Origin: JAYWAM01 sp043782425
GTDB taxonomy: Bacteria > Pseudomonadota > Gammaproteobacteria > Burkholderiales > Usitatibacteraceae
Reading direction: 5' to 3'
DNA: 17,153 nucleotides
Assembly (NCBI GenBank): GCA_043782425.1
Contig: JAYWAM010000105.1
Span: forward strand, 1 to 17,153
Below are positions 8,497 through 13,160 of this stretch, piece after piece (positions within the stretch are counted from its first letter, which is position 1; each line of letters opens with the position of its first letter). The notes below the pieces were generated by a model. It worked only from the letters and a program-made list of their open reading frames with translations. It was not told where the DNA came from and made no database searches. Position numbers and translations under genes: made by a program.

Positions 8497-9453
8497 ATGA
8501 CCTCCCCCAACGTTGCGCCTCCTGTTTCCCCGGCAATATTGATCGTCGGCCCTACCGCTTGCGGGAAAAGTTCTCTGGCATTGACGCTTGCCGCGCAGTT
8601 CAAATGCGAAATCATCAGCGTCGATTCGGCGCAGTTGTATCGCGGCATGAACATCGGCACGGCCAAGCCCGATGCCGCCACTTGCGCCGCCGTGCCGCAT
8701 CACCTTATCGACATCATCGATCCGACCGAAGCCTATTCCGCCGCGCGTTTTCGCAGCGATGCGTTGCGCTTGATGGCCGAGATCAGCGCACGCGACCGTG
8801 TGCCGTTGCTGGTGGGCGGCACCATGCTCTATCTGCGTGCGCTGATTGATGGTCTGAGCGACCTGCCCGAGGCCGATTCCCAAACCAGGAAGCAGCTCGA
8901 AGCAGAGGCGGCTGAGAGAGGTTGGCCCGCGATGCATGCCGAGCTGGCGCTGATCGATCCCGAAAGTGCAGAACGCCTGAAGCCCGGCGACAGTCAGCGC
9001 ATTGGGCGCGCGCTGGAAATTTATCGGCTGTCGGGAGTGTCGATGACCAGCCTGCTGGGTCGCGCCGCGCACGAACCCTTGCCTTATCGCATCCTAAAAA
9101 TAGCACTGACGCCTAATGACCGCGCACTGCTGCACAAGCGCATTGCACTGCGTTTTGAGGAGATGGTGAAACTGGGATTGCTAGATGAAGTGCGTGAACT
9201 GCGCCGTCACTACGCGCTTACGCCCGATCTGCCTTCCATGCGCTGCGTCGGCTATCGCCAAGCGTGGGAGTTTCTCGACGGCGCGGCGAGCGAAAAAGAA
9301 TTCAAAATGCGCAGTATCGCAGCCACACGCCAGCTCGCAAAACGTCAACTCACCTGGCTGCGCGCCATGAGCGATATGGAGCAATTCGATTGCCTGCAAA
9401 ACGATCTCGCCGCACGGGTGGCGGCGAGAGTCGGTGTGTTTTTGGCAGCGTGA
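8497..9453 (+). CDS. miaA: tRNA dimethylallyltransferase MiaA
   Basis: A complete MiaA of 318 residues, the usual length. The enzyme transfers a dimethylallyl group to N6 of adenosine 37 in tRNAs that read codons beginning with U, which steadies codon pairing. Family signatures are present: the P-loop GPTACGKSS at 18-26, DSAQLYRGMNIGTAKP, HHLIDIIDP, SAARF, LLVGGTMLYLRALIDGLSDLP, QRIGRALEIYRLSG and RCVGYRQAWEFLDG, followed by the C-terminal RQLAKRQLTWLR. The ATG at 8497 sits 21 codons before the end of the P-loop, matching family starts; only a weak AAGAGA element lies upstream. It follows mutL as in many proteobacteria. The downstream neighbour here is dodecin on the opposite strand rather than the often-seen hfq. 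Confidence 0.97.
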   Translation: MTSPNVAPPVSPAILIVGPTACGKSSLALTLAAQFKCEIISVDSAQLYRGMNIGTAKPDAATCAAVPHHLIDIIDPTEAYSAARFRSDALRLMAEISARDRVPLLVGGTMLYLRALIDGLSDLPEADSQTRKQLEAEAAERGWPAMHAELALIDPESAERLKPGDSQRIGRALEIYRLSGVSMTSLLGRAAHEPLPYRILKIALTPNDRALLHKRIALRFEEMVKLGLLDEVRELRRHYALTPDLPSMRCVGYRQAWEFLDGAASEKEFKMRSIAATRQLAKRQLTWLRAMSDMEQFDCLQNDLAARVAARVGVFLAA

Positions 9454-9471
9454 AAGTCTGCCGGTGCGCGC

Positions 9472-9696
9472 TTAACTGTGGTATTTGAAAGACAACTTCA
9501 GCTTGGCGCGATAAATCATCTTGCCGCCTTTGTCCACCTTGATGTCGAGCTTGGTGACTTCGGCGACACGAATATCCTTAAGTGTCTGTGACGCGGTGGT
9601 GACGGCATTTTGCGCAGCGTCGGTAAAAGAGCTATCGCTGGTGCCGACAAGTTCGATGATTTTGTAAACGGATCCGTCTTTAACTTTCTTTGCCAT
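9472..9696 (-). CDS. Dodecin-family small protein
   Basis: A 74-residue protein starting MAKKVKDGSVYKIIELVGTS. It matches dodecins: a short first strand, a helix (SFTDAAQNAVTTASQTLKD), then two long strands (VAEVTKLDIKV and KMIYRAKLKLSFKY). Dodecins form hollow dodecamers that bind flavins (riboflavin, FMN, FAD) or related ligands and are thought to store or shield them. The aromatic residue that stacks on flavin in classical dodecins (the W of the usual WFEV) is replaced here: the sequence reads DIRVAEV. Flavin binding may therefore differ. The ATG at 9696 has a strong ribosome binding site, AAGGAG; the frame is open further upstream but that part looks untranslated. Its stop is 18 bases from the miaA stop, so the genes converge. 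Confidence 0.9.
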   Translation of the reverse strand: MAKKVKDGSVYKIIELVGTSDSSFTDAAQNAVTTASQTLKDIRVAEVTKLDIKVDKGGKMIYRAKLKLSFKYHS

Positions 9697-9864
9697 GCTG
9701 TTCTCCTTGGTGGGTTTTTTTAGGAACGGATTGGCAACTATACGCCTGCTTGGTTTTTCAGGCGAGCAACGAGATTTCTTCATTCGGCGCACTGCTCAAA
9801 TTGCGTGGAGATCGAATCCGAATTACAGTATTCGCTGATTTGTATTTCTTTGAAGGAGATCGCC

Positions 9865-10239
9865 ATGAGAAGCACGATTACTGCACGTGGGCAGACAGTC
9901 ATCCCGGCTGCAATACGCCGCCAGTTTCATTTGAATCCAACCGACCGTCTTGAATGGGTATTGGACAACGACGGCACAATTCGCGTGGCGCCAGTGCACG
10001 CCAAGCCGGTGGAAGCCTTTCGCGGGCAGGGCAAAGGCGGCGCAACTGGCCGTCTTCTAGCAGCCCGTCGTGAAAAGTTGGCAACGAATGGGTTGATGAT
10101 AAAGCAGAAGATATATACTAGTTGCATATACTTTATTCGGAGGCATCGTGAAAACCGCAAAACTGTTTCAAAATGGCCAGAGCCAAGCCGTCAGGCTTCC
10201 AAAAGAATACCGCTTCGAGGGCGAAGAGGTGTTCATTAA
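9865..10239 (+). CDS. AbrB/SpoVT-type antitoxin with aberrant C-terminal run-on
   Basis: Starts at an ATG with a strong GGAG ribosome binding site. Residues 1-76 look like a complete AbrB-type antitoxin: RSTITARGQTVIPAAIRRQF (swapped-hairpin DNA-binding fold), LEWVLDNDGTIRVAPV, then AFRGQGKGGATGRLLAARR, a tail known from antitoxins that pair with PIN-domain toxins. Beyond about residue 76 (near 10093) the frame continues without resemblance to the family, running over the vapB promoter and the first 92 bases of vapB in another frame to a stop at 10239. No cognate toxin follows. I infer an orphan antitoxin whose original end and toxin were lost, possibly when the vapBC module arrived. The DNA-binding half may still work, for example on its own promoter. 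A single-base error or mutation near 10085 is an alternative. Confidence 0.7.
   Translation: MRSTITARGQTVIPAAIRRQFHLNPTDRLEWVLDNDGTIRVAPVHAKPVEAFRGQGKGGATGRLLAARREKLATNGLMIKQKIYTSCIYFIRRHRENRKTVSKWPEPSRQASKRIPLRGRRGVH
10113..10132 (+). promoter_or_regulatory. Tandem ATATACT boxes before vapB (promoter or operator)
   Basis: ATATACT occurs twice, at 10113-10119 and 10126-10132, 13 bases apart. Each contains TATACT, close to a -10 box. The upstream copy would place transcription start near 10126, leaving a short leader with the GGAGG site at 10139-10143. The repeat may also be where the VapBC complex binds to repress itself. The -35 side is weak (TTGATG at 10093). Confidence 0.4.
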
Positions 10240-10381
10240 AAAAACCGGCAATGTGGTGGTGCTGATCCCGACTACGCATTCCTGGGATTCTTTACTGGGT
10301 AGCCTGGACAAATTCACCCCCGACTTCATGTCCGAGCGCAACCAGCCGCAACAACAGACTCGTGAGGATGTTTTTACATGA
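10148..10381 (+). CDS. vapB: VapB-type antitoxin
   Basis: A 77-residue antitoxin with an N-terminal AbrB/MazE-like DNA-binding fold: KTAKLFQNGQSQAVRLPKEYRFEGEEVFIKK, then a C-terminal arm (SLLGSLDKFTPDFMSERNQP) that should wrap the toxin's active site. It neutralises VapC and, with it, represses the operon. The start is a GTG at 10148 with a good GGAGG site; the family's usual N-terminus MKTAKLF begins exactly there. Its last codons overlap vapC by ATGA, the usual coupled arrangement. Its start lies inside the run-on frame of the preceding AbrB-type gene. Confidence 0.92.
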   Translation: MKTAKLFQNGQSQAVRLPKEYRFEGEEVFIKKTGNVVVLIPTTHSWDSLLGSLDKFTPDFMSERNQPQQQTREDVFT

Positions 10382-10779
10382 TTGTGATGTTGGATACCAA
10401 TACCTGCATCGCACTGATTAAACGCAAACCGGTTCACGCCTTACATAAATTCAGCGAATATCAAGTTGGCGACATTGGCATATCTGCCGTGACGCTGGCA
10501 GAACTACGCTACGGCGTATCCAAAAGCCAGCACCAGGCCAAGAATCAAGCGGCACTGGATGAGTTTGTATTGCCTCTGGAAGTTGCGGCTTTTGATGAAC
10601 AGGCAACGGTCGCTTATGGCGTACTGCGGGCGGCACTGGAAAAGAAAGGCGCTCCCATAGGCCCACTGGATACCATGATAGCCGCACATGCGCTAAGTTT
10701 GGGAGTGACACTGGCAACTAATAATATGCGGGAGTTTAAGCGAGTACCAAAGCTTAAGGTAATTGACTGGATCAAATAG
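10378..10779 (+). CDS. vapC: VapC-type PIN-domain ribonuclease toxin
   Basis: A complete 133-residue PIN-domain toxin. VapC enzymes are magnesium-dependent RNases that typically cut initiator tRNA or other tRNAs or rRNA and stop translation when free of VapB. The PIN acidic residues are visible: D6 in MLDTN, E42 in LAELRYG, D98 in GPLDTMIAAHA, and the TNN motif at 114-116 before REF. Nothing suggests inactivation. Its ATG overlaps the vapB stop (ATGA), giving translational coupling. The actual RNA target cannot be told from sequence. Confidence 0.94.
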   Translation: MIVMLDTNTCIALIKRKPVHALHKFSEYQVGDIGISAVTLAELRYGVSKSQHQAKNQAALDEFVLPLEVAAFDEQATVAYGVLRAALEKKGAPIGPLDTMIAAHALSLGVTLATNNMREFKRVPKLKVIDWIK

Positions 10780-10834
10780 GCTGAGCATAGCTGTTATACC
10801 TCAAGGATTCACACTTTTCGAAATAGCAAAACCC

Positions 10835-10918
10835 CGTCGTCCCAGCGCAGGCTGGGACCCAGTCCATCGTATGTCCGACCATTGGCAGGGCTGGATCCCA
10901 GCCTGCGCTGGGATGACG
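10835..10918. repeat. Inverted pair of a 28-base CCCAGCGCAGGCTGGG repeat
   Basis: CGTCGTCCCAGCGCAGGCTG begins the left copy (10835-10862). The right copy (10891-10918) is its inverted complement with 26 of 28 bases matching. Each copy also carries an internal stem CCCAGC-GCAG-GCTGGG. This is a common dispersed repeat type whose translation gives VIPAQAGIQ-like peptides. The pair can form one large hairpin and may end vapBC transcription. Confidence 0.75.
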
Positions 10919-10926
10919 CTGCTTAA

Positions 10927-11085
10927 GGAGCCGAGAAATAATAACTTGAACATTCTGGCCACACTGACGGGCGCGCTGCGGCGTTGCCGGTCGCTTGCAG
11001 GGAGCGGCCATGCGGCGCAACCGGCGTCTTGCATCGCATCCCGCCAGCGCACCCATAATTGTCCAACTTATTATTTCTCGGCTCC
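10927..11085. mobile_element. MITE-like element with 18-base terminal inverted repeats
   Basis: GGAGCCGAGAAATAATAA at 10927-10944 is perfectly inverted at 11068-11085 (TTATTATTTCTCGGCTCC). The similarity continues imperfectly inward for about 15 more bases (TTGAACA against TTGGACA, then TGG). The outer edges are flanked by TAA on both sides (10924-10926 and 11086-11088), a possible 3-base target duplication. The element is 159 bases long, has a GC-rich core with further dyad symmetry, and encodes nothing convincing. It could be a non-autonomous transposable element, or a large structured extragenic palindrome. Confidence 0.5.
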
Positions 11086-11206
11086 TAACCGAGTGACATG
11101 GATTAGATGTACCTATGTGCCGGGCAGACATTTTTGCAGCCGATTTCCTTTAAGCCCGACAGCCCCCCAGACGCCGCCGACCGTAAAATTCATCGCGCTA
11201 ACCAAG

Positions 11207-11227
11207 GTTATGCTCAAAATTGCATAA
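11207..11227. promoter_or_regulatory. Dyad TTATGC-N8-GCATAA, first copy
   Basis: GTTATGC at 11207-11213 and GCATAA at 11222-11227 form an inverted repeat with an 8-base AT-rich spacer. The same half-sites recur at 11502-11522 with a 7-base spacer. It lies just before a possible small hydrophobic ORF. It resembles a binding site for a dimeric regulator. Confidence 0.35.
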
Positions 11228-11246
11228 GTAGGGTAATAGATAAACA

Positions 11247-11369
11247 TTGAAAAATAACGTGCAGCGCAGCCCCGGGTACCCTCTTTTTTTCATTGTGGGC
11301 GTGGGCTGGGTATGCGTAATTGCGTTTTTCTGTATAGCGATATTTTTCTCTATAAGCCACTGCTTTTAA
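11247..11369 (+). CDS. Possible 40-residue hydrophobic peptide
   Basis: A short frame from TTG at 11247 (or GTG at 11259) to TAA at 11367. The product starts MKNNVQRSPGYP and then has one long hydrophobic stretch (about residues 13-36, LFFIVGVGWVCVIAFF...), ending SHCF. This has the shape of a single-pass small membrane protein with a positively charged N-terminus. An AGGG lies about 14 bases before the start, which is too far for a good ribosome binding site, and the start codon is unusual. It may be chance in a T-rich region. I recognise no family. Confidence 0.22.
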   Translation: MKNNVQRSPGYPLFFIVGVGWVCVIAFFCIAIFFSISHCF

Positions 11370-11452
11370 AGCCCATTACAGAGATCTTTCGCCAAGCGCT
11401 GACAACCAGAAACCCTCCGCGTTATTTTTTCGCCGTTTGCAGAAAGGTAGAT

Positions 11453-11470
11453 TTTTTTTGTACAAAAAAA
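11453..11470. repeat. Perfect 18-base AT palindrome centred on GTAC
   Basis: TTTTTTTGTACAAAAAAA is a perfect palindrome in an AT-rich stretch about 110 bases before the leader ORF of the LuxR-type gene. It may be an upstream promoter element, a curved segment or a protein site; alternatively it is a chance product of low-complexity sequence. Confidence 0.35.
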
Positions 11471-11501
11471 TGACGTAAACACCTGCAAAATCTAAACAAA
11501 T

Positions 11502-11522
11502 GTTATGCAAACACAGCATAAC
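11502..11522. promoter_or_regulatory. Perfect dyad GTTATGC-N7-GCATAAC upstream of the regulator operon
   Basis: A perfect 7-base inverted repeat, GTTATGC at 11502-11508 and GCATAAC at 11516-11522. Its centre (11512) lies about 42 bases before the transcription start expected from the candidate -10 box at 11542-11547. That is the usual place for an activator of the LuxR/lux-box type that overlaps the -35 region, and the -35 sequence here (TAACTA) is poor. A third half-site, GCATAA, overlaps the -10 box at 11541-11546. Confidence 0.45.
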
Positions 11523-11541
11523 TATCAGCGGTAAATGCGGG

Positions 11542-11547
11542 CATAAT
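11542..11547 (+). promoter_or_regulatory. Candidate -10 box for the leader ORF and LuxR-type gene
   Basis: CATAAT matches the -10 consensus at 5 of 6 positions. It would start transcription near 11554, leaving about 26 bases before the ATG at 11580, with the GGAGG site in between. There is no good -35 box at the right distance, which suggests dependence on an activator. Confidence 0.4.
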
Positions 11548-11579
11548 ACCTGTGAAGTATTTGCCCGACTGGAGGATCA

Positions 11580-11756
11580 ATGTTAGTGCCACATCCTTTC
11601 TGTAAATTCCCCAAATGGCAATGCGTGTTGAAACCCGCCCACTGGAGGCAGCCTATGCTGCTCTGTTGTCGCAAGGACTTGACGGCGCTGGCGAAGCGCT
11701 GCGTATCCGCAAAGTTATCCAGCAAACCCAGCGCTCCACAGGAAGGCGCCACATGA
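11580..11756 (+). CDS. 58-residue leader ORF overlapping the LuxR-type gene
   Basis: An ATG at 11580 with a strong GGAGG (11571-11575) opens a 58-codon frame whose TGA (11754-11756) overlaps the next gene's ATG by ATGA. The product starts MLVPHPFCKF and is rich in Cys (5), Lys, Pro and Trp (MLLCCRKDLTALAKR in the middle); it is basic and has no signal peptide. I recognise no family. The strong ribosome binding site and exact stop-start overlap suggest it is translated and coupled to the regulator, either as a regulatory leader peptide or a small partner protein. Length is only 58, so automatic annotation would often miss it. A different reading frame (from 11615) that extends the regulator upstream is less likely because it ignores the good ribosome binding sites. 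Confidence 0.5.
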   Translation: MLVPHPFCKFPKWQCVLKPAHWRQPMLLCCRKDLTALAKRCVSAKLSSKPSAPQEGAT

Positions 11757-12823
11757 ATAACGCTTCGGTTGCACGCATCGAACAAATTTGTTGCCTGGGT
11801 TTGGCGGGGCAAGTCTTCATACCCGCGCTGTTGGGCGAGCTGCACGCCTGCATTCCCTCGAGCAACAACATGTTTCACTGGGTCGATGAAAACCTTAGTG
11901 TGGTCAATACCTTCAGTGAAGTGCCGCCGCAAAAGTTGCCGCTCTATGTCAGCGAATTCCTGAACAAGCGCGAGCGCGAGGCCCTTCCGGGCGTTTCCGA
12001 GTTGGCTGCGCGGCAGACCGGTGCATTCACTATGCAGGAAATCGCCTACGATACCTTTTACCAGTCGGCGTTATACAACGAAATCGTCCGGCCCGCCGGA
12101 TTTCATCATATCGCCGCCGTTCCGATACGTGAATACGGTCAACCGCTCGGACTGCTGGTGTTGTGCCGCGGCGCCAAGGATGCCGCGTATCAAGGCCAGG
12201 ATAAAACCCTGCTGGATAGTCTTGCCACCTTTATCGCGCACGGCATGAATAACGCCAGTCCAGTGCAGTATCAGCTCGTCGAGCACCCGGATAGCGGGAT
12301 GATCATTCTCGACCGGGAAAAGCGCGTGCAGCTTGTCACGCAGCGCGCCCGTCACCTGCTGTTTTTGTGCACCAACCCGCAAATTACTTCCGGCTCGGCC
12401 AAGGGCGCCGGGCTGGCGATTCCGCCGGAATTGGGGTTAGTAGTCGACCGTCTAAAGGCGATTTACAGAAGCTCGAACGTACACACCCCGCCCGTGTGGC
12501 AGCACCAGAATCCCTGGGGCGGATTCATCTTCCGCGCCCATTGGCTCGATGCCGTCAACGGGCCCGATACCGGTGAGATAGGCGTCACCATCCATTATCA
12601 GGAACCCCTGGCCCTCAAGGCGATGCGTCTTTCCAAAAAGCTGGCCTTGTCGCCCAAACAAGTGCAGGTATGCGCACTGCTCTGCGCCGGATACTCCTAC
12701 CAGAAAATCGCAGAGCACCAGCAGGTCAGCAACCACACCGTGACCGACCATGTGCGCAAGTTGTTCGCCAAACTAGCCGTGACCAACCGCGGCGAATTGG
12801 TCGCCAAGCTGCTGGCTGCGTAG
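11753..12823 (+). CDS. LuxR-family transcriptional regulator with GAF/PAS-like sensor region
   Basis: A 356-residue regulator. The C-terminal LuxR/FixJ helix-turn-helix is clear at about 299-355: LSPKQVQVCALLCAGYSYQKIAEHQQVSNHTVTDHVRKLFAKL, then NRGELVAKLL. The first two thirds have a GAF-like look, with FHHIAAVPIREYGQPLGLLVLCRG at about 120-145, followed by a PAS-like stretch (SGMIILDREKRVQLVTQRARHLL). It lacks the acyl-homoserine-lactone binding signature and a phosphoacceptor receiver, so the signal is unknown. The ATG at 11753 has GGAAGG before it and overlaps the stop of a 58-codon leader ORF; an upstream in-frame ATG at 11615 would add 46 residues of unconvincing sequence. Dyads at 11502-11522 suggest autoregulation. 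The next gene downstream, 337 bases away, is a giant exported RHS-type protein, a possible target. Confidence 0.88.
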   Translation: MNNASVARIEQICCLGLAGQVFIPALLGELHACIPSSNNMFHWVDENLSVVNTFSEVPPQKLPLYVSEFLNKREREALPGVSELAARQTGAFTMQEIAYDTFYQSALYNEIVRPAGFHHIAAVPIREYGQPLGLLVLCRGAKDAAYQGQDKTLLDSLATFIAHGMNNASPVQYQLVEHPDSGMIILDREKRVQLVTQRARHLLFLCTNPQITSGSAKGAGLAIPPELGLVVDRLKAIYRSSNVHTPPVWQHQNPWGGFIFRAHWLDAVNGPDTGEIGVTIHYQEPLALKAMRLSKKLALSPKQVQVCALLCAGYSYQKIAEHQQVSNHTVTDHVRKLFAKLAVTNRGELVAKLLAA

Positions 12824-12856
12824 TTTTTTCGATTTATTTCATCCTTCATGCAAGTC

Positions 12857-12878
12857 ATACCCCCATTTCAGGGGGTAT
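12857..12878. promoter_or_regulatory. Perfect dyad ATACCCCC-N6-GGGGGTAT
   Basis: An 8-base perfect inverted repeat with the 6-base spacer ATTTCA, 34 bases after the LuxR-type stop codon. It is GC-rich enough to serve as a terminator stem, but no T-run follows, so an operator is as likely. It lies about 280 bases before the SpvB/RHS gene and could be a regulator site for it. Confidence 0.4.
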
Positions 12879-13001
12879 CGGGTATTGCGCACGCAGTAAA
12901 AGTCTCGGAAACTGCGCTTGGACTCTAACCAAAGCGGGCCTGGTTAAGAAGATTCAGCCACTTCCCCACACGGAAGGTTGGGCTGGGGTAAAAATATTGT
13001 C

Positions 13002-13074
13002 ATTCCCGTGGAAACGGGAATTATGGAGATACTGTCATTCATGGAGATACTGTCATTCCCGCGAAAGCGGGAAT
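13002..13074. repeat. Hairpin repeat cluster (ATTCCCGCGAAAGCGGGAAT type) with 18-base tandem
   Basis: Two perfect hairpins of the same family: ATTCCCGT-GGAA-ACGGGAAT at 13002-13021 and ATTCCCGC-GAAA-GCGGGAAT at 13055-13074, each with a stable GNRA-like loop. Between them ATGGAGATACTGTCATTC is repeated twice in perfect tandem (13023-13040, 13041-13058). The second copy runs into the second hairpin. This is a dispersed extragenic palindrome of a kind common in betaproteobacteria, apparently expanded by slippage or by insertion of one copy into another. Confidence 0.75.
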
Positions 13075-13160
13075 CCATTTTTTCCAAAGTAGAAACACGT
13101 AACAAAAAACCGCGCCAGCCAATAGGCGCCCAATAGTGAAATTGTAAGAGGAGCAATTCC

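Larger units (their letters stand above)
10780..11579. other. 800-base gap without a confident gene, rich in repeats and dyads
   Basis: Between vapC and the leader ORF of the LuxR-type gene. It contains, in order, a 28-base inverted repeat pair, a MITE-like element, a first TTATGC/GCATAA dyad, a possible 40-codon hydrophobic ORF, an AT-rich palindrome and a second dyad next to a candidate promoter; each is listed separately. Longer open frames on both strands here (for example 10772-11131 minus) are translations of the repeats and I do not accept them as genes. The segment 11087-11206 shows nothing I can name. Confidence 0.6.
12824..13160. other. Intergenic region before the SpvB/RHS gene
   Basis: No gene is supported. 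The region contains a perfect dyad at 12857-12878, a second inverted repeat TAACCA (12926-12931) / TGGTTA (12941-12946), and a cluster of hairpin repeats at 13002-13074, the first and last listed separately. The promoter of the downstream gene must lie here or further upstream, but I see no good -35/-10 pair. Confidence 0.55.

Noticed and set aside
10921..11095. Integron attC site, because of the long imperfect palindrome and a CCTAAC at the right edge
   Set aside because: The expected RYYYAAC and GTTRRRY ends are not both present, no integrase or cassette array is seen, and the 18-base TIRs with TAA flanks fit a MITE-like element better.
10772..11131. Minus-strand frame of 119 codons and overlapping frames on both strands after vapC
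   Set aside because: They translate the inverted repeat pair and the MITE-like element, giving peptides of the VIPAQAGIQ kind, with no ribosome binding site and no family match.
11615..11752. N-terminal extension of the LuxR-type regulator from the ATG at 11615
   Set aside because: The added 46 residues look non-protein-like, the ATG has no ribosome binding site, and both 11580 and 11753 have good ones in a coupled arrangement.
12857..12878. Intrinsic terminator of the LuxR-type gene
   Set aside because: The stem is strong but no T-run follows it; kept only as a dyad of unknown role.
10835..13074. CRISPR array, suggested by several repeated short motifs
   Set aside because: The repeats are of different families, in inverted orientation, and not regularly spaced by unique spacers; no cas gene is present.
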